Origin: Neoarius graeffei
Lineage: Eukaryota > Chordata > Actinopteri > Siluriformes > Ariidae
NCBI RefSeq assembly: GCF_027579695.1
Contig: NC_083587.1
Location: 2,560,501 to 2,624,500 of the forward strand
DNA length: 64,000 nucleotides
Direction of reading: 5' to 3'
This document shows positions 42,624 through 53,919 of this stretch, in pieces (the first letter of the stretch is position 1; every line of letters begins with the position of its first letter). The position numbers and the translations under genes are program-made. Under the pieces are notes generated by a model. The model searched no databases, was not told the DNA's origin, and saw only the letters and a list, made by a program, of their open reading frames with translations.

Positions 42624-43003
42624 CTAGATGGGCGAGTGTGTCCTCCCTTGCTGTCTCCTGTAGTCCACTATCATCTCCTTAGTCTTCCTGACGTTGAGAG
42701 AGAGGTTGTTGTCCTGGCACCAGCTGGCTAACGCCTTCACTTCCTCTCTGCATGCCATCTCATCGTTGTCCGTAAGGAGGCCCAAGGTGGTTGTGCCATC
42801 AGCAAACTTGTTGATGATGTTGGTGCTGTATTTAGCAGTACAGTCATGGGCAAACAAGGAGTACATTAGGGAACTGAGCACACAGCCCAGTGGCACACCT
42901 GTGTTCAGTATCAGTGAGGAGGAAGTGTGGCTACCGATTATCACCACCTGCCCGTTTATCTGCCTGTCAGAAAGTCAAAGATCCATCTGCAAATGGTCAT
43001 CTC
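42624..43003 (-). mobile_element. CR1/Rex1-like LINE RT fragment (in copy B)
   Basis: Minus frame 42947-42624 matches 32525-32211 closely: GVPLGCVLSSLMYSLF, INKFADGTTTLG and [25 protein letters not shown]. It shares the ADD-to-ADG change with copy A, as expected for a duplicate. Confidence 0.8.
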
Positions 43004-43109
43004 CTGATGAAATCATGAAATATTTCGTCATGATTGCATTTTCTCTGCTCATACCAAGACAGTTTGTACTTATTAAGTGCAACTTTGCACCTGTTTGCAT
43101 CCTTCTTCA

Positions 43110-43609
43110 AAGGTAAAATTGATAAAATACGGCAGAATATTGCTCATAATATATCAATTTCAACACAATGTCAGAATTTTGTTTGATTGATTATGAGACT
43201 CGAAAAAACTGTACAAAATCTCAGTTCCTCAACATCTGAATTGGACATTCTGCCCACCAACTTTTTTAAGTCTGTTCTTCACCTTATAATTACAGATGTG
43301 CTTCAGATCATAAATATATCCCTAGAGACTGGCATTTTTCCTGCGTCCCTGAAAAAAGCCATTGTAAAGCCCCTACTTAAAAAGAATAATCTAGATGCTT
43401 CAGTATTGAACAACTACAGGCCAATATCAAATCTACCATTCATCGGGAAAATCCTTGAAAAAATTGTCTTCAATCAATTAACTGCCTTCTTGATATCAAA
43501 CAGCTGTTTTGATAACTTTCAGTCAGGATTTCATGCCAATCATAGCACTGAAACAGCGCTGATTAAAGTTATAAATGACATAAGTCTTAATACTGATGCA
43601 GGCAAAACA
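43110..43609 (+). mobile_element. L2-clade RT fragment (in copy B)
   Basis: Encodes [43 protein letters not shown] and [21 protein letters not shown], then leaves L2 at 43609. The stretch 43187-43609 is open. Confidence 0.85.
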
Positions 43610-43669
43610 CCAACCATTCTCTCTTTCTCTCTCTCTGTATATATAAAAAAATCTCCTTCTCACCCCCGG

Positions 43670-44290
43670 CAGGGGGGGTGGTATCCATGTCATCCTCAAG
43701 CTCGGGTCCTCTACCAGAGGCCTGGGAGTTTGAGGGTTCTGCGCAGTATCTTCGATGTTCCTAGGACTGCGCTCTTCTGGACTGAGGCTTCAGATGTTGT
43801 TCCTGGGATTTGCTGGAGCCACTCTCCCAGTTTGGGGGTTACTGCCCCAAGTGCCCCCACTACCACGGGGACCACGCAACCCTTGACCTTCCACATCCGT
43901 TCCAGCTGCTCTTTCAACCCTTGATACTTCTCAAGTTTCTCATGTTCCTTCTTCCTGATGTTGGCGTCAGCTGGGATCGCCACATCTATCACCACCATCC
44001 TCTTCTGCTCTTTGTCCACCACCACTATGTCCGGTTGGTTAGCCAGGATCTGTTTGTCAGTCTGGAAGCTGAAGTCCCACAGAACCTTGGCCCTGTTGTT
44101 CTCAGCCACCTTCTGTGGTATGGCCCATTGGGACTTGGGTACTTCTATTCCATACTGGTTGCAGATGTTCCTGTATACTATCCCAGCCACTTGGTTGTGC
44201 CTCTCCATGTACGCTGATCCAGCTAGCATCTTACACCCTGCTACTATGTGCTGGACTGTTTCAGGGGCTTCTTTGCACAGTCTGCATCTT

Positions 44291-44291
<1 letters not shown>
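43670..44291 (-). mobile_element. Rex6/Dong-like LINE 3' fragment, second copy
   Basis: Minus strand from 44291: CRLCKEAPETVQHIVAGCKM (both knuckle Cys kept), WDFSFQTDKQILANQPDIVVVDKEQKRMVVIDVAIP and the LKLPGLW end (stop at 43711), then GAGGATGACATGGATACC to about 43678. Almost identical to 26088-26705 and without the tandem duplication seen there. Confidence 0.92.

Positions 44292-44376
<85 letters not shown>
44292..44376 (+). repeat. (TA)n(GA)n compound microsatellite
   Basis: TA array 44292-44338 followed by GA array 44339-44376. The mirror image, (CT)n(TA)n, lies at 60174-60220 at the far end of the other arm. Confidence 0.95.
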
Positions 44377-44380
<4 letters not shown>

Positions 44381-46021
44381 ATTCCAAAGATACCATTTAT
44401 TGAAATAGCTGACATGAATTAGCGTACTAATACTGATCGTATATAGCAATGATAGCAGCCAAGGAATAGTTCAATATAACTGGTGATACAATATATACAA
44501 ATAAGAATCAGTCGTGTATATGATGATAACTAAGGCACTAGTGGTGATCAGAAGTAATAAGCTATATCCAAGTTTGCAGTGTAGGGGTGAGTGAATATTA
44601 AAAATGTGATAGGGAAACCATGTGTTTGTGGGTGGGTGTGGGTGTGAGAATGTGTGTATGTGTGTGGAATGCGAATGGAATGCAGCCGTGCCCAAAAGGT
44701 GGATGGTCAGCACAGAAAGGGCGTGCGAAATTGAACAAAGGAATCTGTAGTTCAAACTAGTCTTTGCTCGGCCTTAAACCAAAATTCTACTCAAATCCCA
44801 ATGTTGAGGAGTGAAGTACAATGGAGGGAGTTAAAAAGAGAGAGAGAGAATGCATGCACAAAATAACTAAATACATCTCGTAAATAAAGTAAATCAAACA
44901 ACACGTGGTCTAAGACTGACTTTCATGTAAATCAAAATGTGTAAATTTAAATTATAAATGAATTCAAATAAAGAACACTAGTAAGTAACTGCAAGTAAAA
45001 ACTAACACATTTTGCCCAGATGCTAGCCTCACTTGGGTGATCGCTCTTGTTAGCGATTGAAGTGTGCCTTCTCCGAAGATAGCGCGGGATGCAGATCCAG
45101 GATGAAGACGGTTTTGTTCCTTACAGCTCGTCAGCTGAAGATCCTCGGTGTCCCGTTGGCTGTCCAATAATCTAGAAGGAATCTTGTTTATAATTTGTCG
45201 ACATTGAAAAAGGGAAAAGGAATCCGGTCACCTTTTCTCTTTGAAACACTGCGTGGGCTGCAGTATCGAACCAGTTCAATTATTATTACAACTCTGTGAA
45301 GGTCAAATACATTGAACTTTGGCTAAAGTCTGGTATCAATAGCTGGTTCCTCGTTTTCTGTCCTTCTGTAGCGCCAATGCATGGCTTCTCTGTCACGTGT
45401 GGAATCCACCACCAGAGAGGAAATCCACCGCCAGAGACAGAATTTCAGTGCCGCCACTGGTTTAAAGCAGTCATGGCGTCACTGTATTTGGTATCTGGTA
45501 TCGTCTCTGTCCAATACCATTACAGGGATTCAGAAGAATGGGCAGAGATAGAACATGGGGTCGAGTACAGAGATTGGTGTGTTCAAACTGTACTGTGAAA
45601 GAGTTACTATGGTTATGGGCATGGTAGCCACCCCTAGATCAGATGTTGGAAGAACAGCTGGATGCACTGGCACCCATTTGGCCTGGTGTAGTGAAAACCC
45701 GGACCTTTACCCTTACCCTCTGTACAGGTTTGAGCCCATGGTGTTAAAAAAATAGCTGTAACGCTGAACACCGGCTGCTGTGGTCAGATTCAGAGTACAG
45801 CCTTTGTTAGAGTTAACAAAAAGCCAGGCCCAGGATCTTAGATGGGGTAAGAGAGAGCTAAGCTGAGTAAGCCAAGCGTGAATCCTGGAATCTTCTGCAC
45901 TGTCCTGAGACTTCTTGTCCCATCATGACACCAAAAGGACTCATGAAAGCAAGAGCTTATAGAATGAAGATTTCACTCAAGGTCATGTGACTTGCAACTC
46001 AAGTGACACAACAAAGACACA
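44377..46021. other. Outer part of the left arm; unassigned
   Basis: No coding frame with domains. On the other strand the text ends in TTCAATAAATGGTATCTTTGGAATAAA and a CT tail, so an unidentified retroposed element of about 1 kb with a poly(A)-like signal may be present. (GT)-rich stretch at 44625-44660. Its mirror is 58507-60173. Confidence 0.45.
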
Positions 46022-46093
46022 TTCCCATACCAGGAGTCAAACCCGGGCCACCTGGGTGAAAACCAGGGATCCTGACCACTAGACCATATGGGA
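46022..46093 (-). tRNA. tRNA-Glu (TTC)
   Basis: Minus strand TCCCATATGGTCTAGTGGTCAGGAT, anticodon loop TTTTCAC (TTC), GGGTTTGACTCC, closing TATGGGA. Acceptor and anticodon stems pair; one T-stem wobble. 72 nt, very close to the vertebrate consensus, hence possibly functional. Twin at 58435-58506. Confidence 0.85.
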
Positions 46094-46189
46094 CAGCCTT
46101 GATGTGTAAAGGCCACCTTTGAAGTGCTTAGGCCATTGGTGAGAACTCAGGCATTTTCCAGAAAAATAGCTGTTATTTTTTTATTTTAT

Positions 46190-47371
46190 TTAGTCAGGCT
46201 GGAAACGATTACAAAACCATCTCTAAATAGTTTGGACTCCATCAATCCACAGTCAGACAGACTGTGTACAAATGGAGGAAATTCAAGACCATTGTTACCC
46301 TCCCCAGGAGTGGTCAAACAACAAAGATCATTCCAAGAGCAAGGTGTGTAATAGTCGGCGATGTCACAAAGGACCCCAGGGTAACTCCTAAGCAACTGAA
46401 GGCCTCTCTCACATTGGCTAATGTTCATGAGTCCACCATCAGGAGAACACTGAACAACAATGGTGTGCATAGCAGGGTTGCAAGGAGAAAACCACTGATC
46501 TCCAAAAAGAACATTGCTGCTCATCTGCAGTTTGCTAAAGATCACATGGACAAGCCAGAAAGCTATTGGAAAAATGTTCTGTGGATGGATGAGACCAAAA
46601 TAGAACTTTCTGGTTTAAATGAGAAGCGTTATGTTTGGAGAAAGGAAAACACTGCATTTCAGCCTAATAACCTTATCCCATCTGTGGAACATGGTGGTGG
46701 TAGTATCATGGTTTGCGCCTGTTTTGCTGCATCTGGGCCAGCACGGCTTGCCATCATTGAGGGAACAATGAATTCTGAATTAAGCCAGTGATTTCTAAAG
46801 GAAAATGTCAGGACATCTGTCCATGAACTGAATCTCAAGAGAAGGTGGGTCATGCAGCAAGACAATGACCCTAAGCACACAAGTTGTTCTACCAAAGAAT
46901 GGTTAAAGAATAAAGTTGATGTTTTGGAAAGGCCAAATCAAAGTCCTGACCTTAATCCAATAGAAATTTTGTGGAAGGACCTGAAGCGAGCAGTTCATGT
47001 GAGGAAGCCTACCAACTTCCCAGAGTTGAAGCTGTTCTGTATGGAGGAATGGGCTAAAATTCCTCCAAGCCGGTGTGCAGGACCGATCAGCAGTTACCGG
47101 AAACATTTAGCTGCAGTTATTGCTGCACAAGGGGGTCACACCAGATACTGAAAGCAAAGATTGACATACTTTTGCCACTGACAGATATCTAATATTGGAT
47201 CATTTTCCTCAATAAATAAATGGCCAAGTATCATATTTTTGTCTCATTTGTTTAACTGGGTTCTCTTTATCTACTTTTAGGACTTGTGTGAAAATCTGAT
47301 GATGTTTTAGGTCATATTTATGCAGAAATATAGAAAATTCTAAAGGGTTCACAAAGTTCCAAGCACCATTG
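46190..47371 (+). mobile_element. Tc1 transposon truncated at one end
   Basis: Plus strand. Transposase pieces: MYKWRKFKTIVTLPRSGQ (46264, HTH region), VTPKQLKASL, RRKPLISKKNIAAHLQFAKDHMDK, WMDETKIELSGLN (first D), then a stop near 46790 and, from 46852, QQDNDPKHTS (second D) and [12 protein letters not shown] (E). The 3' terminus ends GGGTTCACAAAGTTCCAAGCACCATTG at 47371 next to TA. The 5' terminus and first codons are gone; homology stops at about 46190. The twin at 56815-57980 has the same break, so the truncation predates the duplication. Confidence 0.9.
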
Positions 47372-47373
47372 TA

Positions 47374-47859
47374 AGAGTGATGCAGAACTGAGTGGACATG
47401 TTATCTGTAAGAAATTTTTCCCTCTCACAAAGGGTTGCTGGTCACAGCCCATGGTCAGACTCTGAGCAGAAGCTTCGAGCTTTGTCACTGTGAACAACGA
47501 GTCTTGTACACAGTGCTGTATGGGGTAAGAGAGAACCAAGCAGCAATGCGAGAAGCATCTGATCTGAGGTCACACGCACCAACCATCATGCCCCAAGCCA
47601 ATGTAAGGTTTCAAGCAGTGGTGATCCTTTCTCATTTTGCTATCCCTCACAAGCCATGCAACTGTTATGCAATCCATGGACAAACTCAGAGATGAAGAGT
47701 GACTCAGTGAAACAGAAAATTCAATGATATAACCCAGATTCCGACCAGGGTTACGGAGGTGCCAGAACAGAATCCAATCACTTCTCTGATTACAGCTCTC
47801 CAGACTCTGAGTTATCTGTGTTCCCCTAGCAGAAAATCAGCTGCTGGTTGAAGCATTTT
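47374..47859. other. Spacer in the left arm; no gene recognised
   Basis: Holds the dispersed block TTGCTGGTCACAGCCCATGGTC (47430-47480). The rest has no frame or fold I can name. Confidence 0.4.
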
Positions 47860-47932
47860 GTGGTCAGCCAAGCATCTAACAGAGAACCTTCTAATTTGTA
47901 GTCAGCCCTGTTATCCATTGCACCACTGACCC
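47860..47932 (-). pseudogene. tRNA-Arg-like pseudogene, anticodon position ACA
   Basis: Minus strand GGGTCAGTGGTGCAATGGATAAC, CTGACTACAAATTAG, ending GGCTGACCAC. It tracks vertebrate tRNA-Arg-ACG, but the anticodon now reads ACA and the T arm (CTCTGTTAGATGC) has lost the GTTCGA core. Twin at 56245-56317. Confidence 0.7.
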
Positions 47933-48014
47933 AAGCAGAGCCATGATAAGCGAGATCCAAACTACGTACGAATTTCCATTTAGTCACTGTTCAATAGTGA
48001 AACCGAAAACACAA

Positions 48015-48350
48015 TGCCATGACCCAACTTCAAACCAGGGTTGCTGCAGTCATAATGCAGAGTGCTAACCACTATACCAGGGGTGTCAAACCTGATCCAT
48101 AAAGGGCCTTGTGGCTGCATGTTTTCATTCCAGCCATGCAGCAGCACACCTGACTTGGCTCATTCAATCAACTGAACTGTCTTCACACAGTCAAATACTT
48201 GCAGCCACACCCACCCTTGATTAAAGGGTGGGTGTGTCAGTTGATTGAATAAGCCAAATCAGGGTGCTGCTGCATGGCTGGAATGAAAACCTGCAGCCAC
48301 ACGGCCCTTTATGGATCAGGTTTGACACCCCTGCACTATACTATCACAGC
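48015..48350 (-). pseudogene. tRNA-His pseudogene split by a hAT MITE
   Basis: Minus strand: 48350-48334 (GCTGTGATAGTATAGTG), then the insert, then 48077-48015 (GGTTAGCACTCTGCATTATGACTGCAGCAACC...). It follows vertebrate tRNA-His, but the anticodon GTG reads ATG. Twin without insert at 56091-56162. Confidence 0.75.
48078..48333. mobile_element. hAT-type MITE with perfect 8-bp TSD
   Basis: 256 bp; ends CAGGGGTGTCAAACCTGATCC in inverse orientation and the whole is close to a palindrome (CATGCAGCAGCAC occurs on both sides). CACTATAC is duplicated at 48070-48077 and 48334-48341. Absent from the right arm, so it inserted after the inverted duplication formed. Confidence 0.95.
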
Positions 48351-48454
48351 ACTCCACCTCCCAAGTGCAGAGTGTCTGATCACATTGTCACAATCTCAGT
48401 GGCTAGACATGGATTGGGCCATCCCGGCCCACTTTTGGCCTGGTGTTGTGAGAA

Positions 48455-49483
48455 CAGTCAGCTTTTTAGTTCAGTTCAGTTCATTTTCATTGCTCATTTT
48501 CTGTTAACACATGGCCAACTTGCAATGAAATGCAGTGGACCAGATAAGAACCAGAAACAAGTCTGTCAGCACTGGAGCCCGACAGGAGTTTAACAGAATA
48601 TCAGTTAAAAAAAAGATTCAAAGTCCTAAAGATAAAAAAAAAACAACGGAAGTTAAATTCAAGTGAAAATAGAAATAACTGAGATGTATGCATGCATTGT
48701 CTCAGGGTGGTAGTGTGGGGAGGGGGTCTAGCACAAGCACCTGTATTGCACATCGGAAAAATTGACACATGCGGCTACCAGTAATTGCACTTTGTTGAAG
48801 ACCAATGAAGTACTGACCATGTAAACAGAGTTTTGATATGTGTTGGTAAATGTGGAAACAGTAAATATGTAAATGCTTTGGTGATATCTCAAACTCTGTT
48901 TACATATGTTGGTGATATGTAAACGGAGTCTTGTGATATAAACAGAGTCTTGTGATATGTCAATTGTGGACCTGTAGTAGTTTGAAATGATGTTTGCCTT
49001 CATGCCAAACTTCTTCAGCCTCCTCAGGAAGCACAGCCACTGGTGAGCTTTCCTGACCACAGTGTGGAACTTGAAGCTGCTGACCCTTTCGACCTCATCC
49101 TCGTTGATGTAGATGGCCTAGTGTGTCCTCCTTTGCTGTCTCTGGTAGTCCACTATCATCTCCTTAGTTTTCCTGACATTGAGAGAGAGGTTGTTGTTCT
49201 GACACCAACTGGCTAACGCCTTCACTTCCTCTCTGCATGCTGTCTCATCGTTGTCTGTAAGGAGGCCCGAGATGGTTGTGTCGTCAGCAATCTTGATGAC
49301 GATGTTGGCGCAGTATTTAGCAGTGCAGTCATGGGCGAACAAGGAGTACATGAGGGGACTGAGCACACAGCCCAGTGGCGTACCTGTGTTCAGGATAAGC
49401 GAGGAGGAAGTGTGGCTACCAATTATCACCACCTGGGGTCTGCCTGTCAGAAAGTCAAAGATCCATCTGCAAATGGTCATCTG
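48455..49483 (-). mobile_element. CR1/Rex1-like LINE, 5'-truncated, in the left arm
   Basis: Minus: [58 protein letters not shown] (ADD kept), [17 protein letters not shown] (49501-49118), then RKAHQWLCFLRRLKKFGMKANIISNYYRST (49060-48960), and a 3' UTR with about four ATATCACAAGACTCTGTTTAC units, ending in AACTG repeats at about 48470. Twin at 55004-55972. Confidence 0.85.
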
Positions 49484-49487
49484 TTCA

Positions 49488-51560
49488 TGCGCAGAAGCCA
49501 AACAGCCTCATGGAGTCCTCCCCGTTCACCGATCTGGTCCACGCCCTCGCTACGGCCCAGCAAAGCCAGCACCAGGCGCTAGTCACCGTCCGAAAGGAGC
49601 AGGTACAGCGGTTCGAGGCCCTAGTGCTGGCCCAGCAAGAAGATCGTCAGGCTTTTCGGCACCTCCTCGCGTCGGCGGGGTCCACCAATGCTCCCACCGT
49701 GGGCCCATCCCCCCTCACCCTAACAAAGATGGGCCCACAGGACGACCCCGAGGCATTCATCACGCTCTTCTAGCAAGTCGTGTAGACCTCGGGGTGGCCG
49801 ATGGAGCAGCGTGCGGTGCGCCTCCTCCCCCTGCTAATGGGAGAGGCACAGCTGGCTGCGCTACAGCTCCCCATCGACTGCCAGCTGGCCTTTGCGGACC
49901 TTCGCCAGGCCGTCCTCCAGCGTGTGGGGCGCACCCCTGAGCAGCAGCGTCAACGCTTCCGCGCTTTGCGCTTGGAGGAAGTCAGCCGGCCAGCCGTTCG
50001 CATTTGGCCAGCAACTCTGGGACGCCTGCTGGCGGTGGTTGAGGGCCGACAACCGCGACACTGAGGGGATCATCGACCAGGTGGTACTGGAACAATTCGT
50101 CGCACACTTGCCAGCAGGAACTGCGGAGTGGGTCCAGTGCCACTGCCCGGCATCGCTGGATCAGGCAATCGAGCTGGCGGAGGACCATTTGGCGACTGTC
50201 CCGGCGGCAGGACAGCAGACAGCCTCTTCTCTCCTCTCCTCTTCTCTCTCTCCCTCTCCTCCTGTGTCTCGTCCTTGCCCCATTCCCCCACCATGGAGGC
50301 GGGGGCTGGCGCCACCCGTGCCGGCCCGCCGCACCCGTGGTGCCCTCCCGTTTCTCCATTCTGTGTCTCTCTCTCCCCCCCTCAGGTGAGTGAGCTCCAG
50401 AACACTGGTGCGGAGAGGAAGCCCGGGCCGGTTTGCTGGCGCTGCGGGGAGCCGGGCCACCTCCAACAACAGTGCATGGTAATGGAGGTGGGTGCAGTGG
50501 TTCAGATCCCCGACGCACCAGGAGCCGCCCTCGATTGGGCTGGAGCATATCGCATACCGGTGAGTATTCAAGGGGATACATATCAGGTGTTGGTGGATTC
50601 TGGTTGTAATCAGACCTCAATTCACCAAAGCCTGGTGCAAAATGAGGCATTGGGGGGAGCACAGGGGGTGAAGGTGTTGTGTGTGCACAGGGATGTTCAC
50701 AGCTACCCTTTGGTGTCGGTCCACATTTTTTTCCGAGGGGAAAAATTTATAGTGAAGGCGGCGGTTAATCCTCGCCTCACCCACTAGATAATTTTGGGGA
50801 CTGATTGGCCGGGATTCGGGGAGTTGATGAGCCATTTAGTGGAGAGTGGGTCCTGCCATACTTCAGTAGGGGGAGGTCCAGGTTTCGCCTTGGCGGGAGC
50901 AGCTGTCACAGAGCCGTCTACGTCATCTCCTTGTCAGAGTGAGGAGCCACAGGCTCCTCTTCCCTCTCTCGGGGAATCCCTGGCGGATTTCCCGTCAGAA
51001 CAGTCGCGAGACGAGACTCTGCGGCATGCGTTTGACCAAGTGAGAGTAATCGAAGGTCAAACGCTCCCGCCGAACGCCACCCCGTCCTTCCCCTATTTTT
51101 CTATTATGAAGGATAGATTATACCGAGTGATGCAGGACACTCAGACGAAAGAGCAAATCACACAGCTTTTGGTTCCAAAAAGCCACCGGGAATTGGTATT
51201 CCAGACGGCTCACTTTAATCCCATGGCTGGACACTTAGGGCAGGATAAGACACGAGCCCGAATAATGGCCCAATTATATTGGCCGGGGATTCACGGCGAT
51301 GTCCATAGGTGGTATACGGCGTGCCGCGAATGCCAGTTAGTAAATCCAGCGGCCATTCCAAAAGCGCCTTTGTGCCCTCTACCATTAATCGAGACCCCGT
51401 TCGAAAGAATTGGGATGGATCTCGTCGGGCCATTAGATCGGTCAACACGAGGGTACTGCTTTATATTAGTTCTGGTGGACTATGCAACACGATACCCGGA
51501 AGCAGTGCCTCTCCGCAATATCTCAGCATGCAGTATTGCGGAGGCGCTGTTCCACATCAT
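49488..51560 (+). mobile_element. Gmr1-like Ty3/gypsy fossil: gag, protease, integrase part
   Basis: Plus strand, same family as 1-4075. Begins close to the gag start (MESSPFTDLVHALATAQQ, about 49510) without an LTR and runs through capsid (49510-50220), CT-rich spacer, CCHC knuckle (about 50430), protease with VDSGCNQTS (about 50590) and integrase with its N-terminal and core regions (51080-51550). Integrase follows the protease directly, as in the first copy. It ends abruptly against a reversed gypsy at about 51560. Broken, with several breaks; likely old. Confidence 0.88.
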
Positions 51561-53367
51561 CAATAAAGCGGTGATAAAAGTTCACCATTCCCAGGAACTC
51601 CTGCAGGGACCGCACCATGATGGGCCATGGGAAGTTTGAGATCGTGGCAACCTTATATGGGAGTGGCACGGCCCCGTCCTTGGTGATGCGATGACCCAGG
51701 AAGTTAATGGTGGTCAAACCAAACTGGCACTTAGCTGGGTTGATGATAAGTCCGTGCTGACTGAGACACTCAAAAAGGATCCGCAGGTGGGCCAGGTGCT
51801 CGGTTTTGGAAGTGCTGGCCAAAAGGATGTCATCCAGGTAAACAAACAGAAAAGGCAGATCATGCAGTACGGAGTCCATGAGGCGCTGGAAGGTCTGGGT
51901 GGCGTTTTTAAGGCCGAAAGGCATCCTCAAGAACTCGAACAGTCCAAAAGGGGTGATCACTGCTGTTTTGGGCACATCAAGCGGATGGACAGGAACCTGG
52001 TGGTATCCACGGATTAGGTCCACCTTAGAAAAAATAACCTTGCCTGCCAGGCATGTTGAAAAATCCTGGATGTGAGGCACTGGATAGCAGTCTGGCATTC
52101 TAGTGTCATTAAGTCTGTGGTAATCACCACGGGGCGCCACCCGCCAGCGGGCTTGGGAACCATGTGGAGGGGCGAAGCCCATGGGCTGTTGGAGCAGCGG
52201 ATGATGCCAAGGCGTTCCATGCTGTCAAACTCAGCCCTGGCAATGGCCATCTTAGCTGGATCTAGCCATCGCGCCCGAGCGTAGACAGGTGGGCCAGTGG
52301 TGGCGATGTGGTGCTCCACCCCATGCTTGGCAGTAGATGACAAAAATGTGGGCTGCGTGAGTGCTGGAAACTCTGCGAGCAGGCGATGAAACTCGTCAGC
52401 TTATGAGAGCACACTAGACAGTCTGATGGAGTCTACACCACTGAGAGTGCAGTTATATGAAGAGAACATGGTGGTGTCAATCAAGCGACGTTTTTTGACA
52501 TCCACCAGCAGCCCGTAAGCGCATAGAAAATCCGCACCCAGGATGGGGACAGCCACTTTGGCCGTGATAAAGTTCCATTTAAACCGCTGACCACTGAAAC
52601 ACAGCTCCACGTGACGCATGCCATAAGTGCGTATGGGGCTGCCGTTAGTGGCCTCCGGGGGGGGGGGGGCCAAATCCATTCGCTAGGATGTCCAGCAGCG
52701 ATGCAGGTAGAATGCTCTTCTGCGCGCCAGTGTCACACAGGAAACGGCGCCCAGAGGTGGTGTCCTGGATGAACAGCAGCCTGCCAGTGCGGCCGACGCT
52801 CAAGGCCACTACTGAGCACCGGCCTTGGCGTTTCCCGCCCCCCTGAAACTGCAAGGTGCTCGGCATTGCTTGGCCCTGGAGCCAAATTTCGCATGGTAAA
52901 AACATAGGCTGGAGTCAGAATGTGGCCGGTGTGAAACTGTAGCTGCTGCAGTAAGCGCTGGGTCACCAGGGTATGGGGCAGCGGCATGATAGGCATGGGA
53001 CGGGTCGGTTGCAACGGCATAAGCAGGGCTGAGTGCAGCAGCAGTCATGCAGGGGTGTTGAACAGCCAGAAAAAACTTGTCAGCCTCTTCTGCCAGTGCA
53101 AAGCAGTGAGTGATGGAAGTTTTGGCTAAAGCAGCCCGTACCTGAGGAGGGAGTTGACGCAAGAAAAGCTGGACGAAGAGGAAACCAGGCCTGTGCTCCC
53201 CAAGCAGATCCAACATTCTGTCCATAAGTTCAGAGGGTTTGCTATCGCCCAAGCCTTGCAGAGAAAATGGCCGGGTAGCCCTCTCAGCATCAGAAAGTTC
53301 AAAAGTCTTTAACAGGTGAGCCTTGAGTGTAGCATACTTATCCACAGCATGGGGGTTTCAGCACCAC
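51561..53367 (-). mobile_element. Ordinary Ty3/gypsy fossil of another family: gag, protease, RT
   Basis: Minus strand from 53367: gag part (LLKTFELSDAERATRPFSL, about 53310), protease with a DTGAQKSILPAS box (about 52725), and RT (about 52180-51570) with KVDLIRGYHQVPVHP, PFGLKNATQTFQRLMD, FVYLDDILLAS and FLGMVNFYHRF. Protease is followed by RT, the normal gypsy order, and the proteins differ from those at 1-4075. It joins directly to a Gmr1-like LTR on its right side. Broken in several places. Confidence 0.85.
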
Positions 53368-53677
53368 TGTAATGGTTCTAACAAAGGGCGGAACACAGAG
53401 GACGGCAGGACAGAGATCCGGTTCGTAAACAGGGGTTTTTATTGCCACACTTTTCAGTGAACAACTAGAAGCTAACACAGACACACACACACAACTGGCG
53501 TCTGGTTCGGGGATGAGCTCCTCTGCTCTCGCTCTCCCTCCTTAAGTAGGGTGCAGTCACTGGGAAGACAAACAAACACAGGTTAATTGACATCAGGTGT
53601 AGTGATTCTGCCACTTACCTTCCCTGACTCCACCCTCCTGTCACAGACCGGCGCTTGACCATGCCCCCGCTGACACA
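53368..53677 (-). repeat. LTR of the Gmr1-like type (310 bp)
   Basis: Close to the LTR 3768-4075 throughout (shared TTTATTGCCACACTTTTCAG, GATGAGCTCCTCTGCTCTCG and ACCTTCCCTGACTCCACCCTCC), with TG...CA ends. The 14 bases after it (GTGGTGCTGAAACC, minus) are the same in both copies, after which the internal sequences are unrelated. Confidence 0.88.
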
Positions 53678-53919
53678 CACATATAGAAGGCAAGCCAAGA
53701 AGCCTTTATTTGTCACATGTAATTCTTAAGCACACAGTGGAATTTAAACTCTGTGTTTAATGAATGTGGAGCAGCGAACACACACCCGCACACACAAGTG
53801 AGCGATGAGCACACACACATAACCAGAGCAGTTGTCAGCTATGCTACAGCACCCAGGGAGCAGTTGTGGGTTAGGTGTCCTTGCGCAAGGACACTTCAGC
53901 CTAACCTCAGGCCATGGCT
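53678..53919. other. Dispersed-repeat fragment
   Basis: Includes GGAGCAGTTGTGGGTTAGGTGTCCTTGCGCAAGGACACTTCAGCC-type text (53858-53905), a phrase common in fish interspersed repeats, and several ACACAC stretches. No gene. Confidence 0.5.

Larger units (their letters stand above)
42393..43609 (+). repeat. Duplicated segment, copy B (partner 31971-33239)
   Basis: Same order of pieces as copy A and highly similar. It joins the L2 remnant at its left and, at its right, a CT-rich stretch followed by a reversed LINE (43670). The right breakpoint falls in the middle of the L2 RT (NTDAGKT). Confidence 0.92.
44339..49483 (+). repeat. Inverted duplication, left arm (about 5.1 kb)
   Basis: Runs in inverse orientation against 55004-60195. 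Matching landmarks: GGAATAGTTCAATATAAC (44465), the LINE-like text at 45300, tRNA-Glu, truncated Tc1, tRNA-Arg-like, tRNA-His-like and the Rex1-like LINE. In an 80-base sample near the outer end I count 4 differences. This arm alone holds the hAT MITE 48078-48333. Confidence 0.95.

Noticed and set aside
43958-44422. Plus-strand frame with MLASAGIATSITTI...
   Set aside because: Antisense of the Rex6/Dong-like nuclease domain.
46097-46190. 5' terminal inverted repeat for the Tc1 in the left arm
   Set aside because: No CAGTGGTGCTT-like end occurs before 46190 in either arm; the element is truncated.
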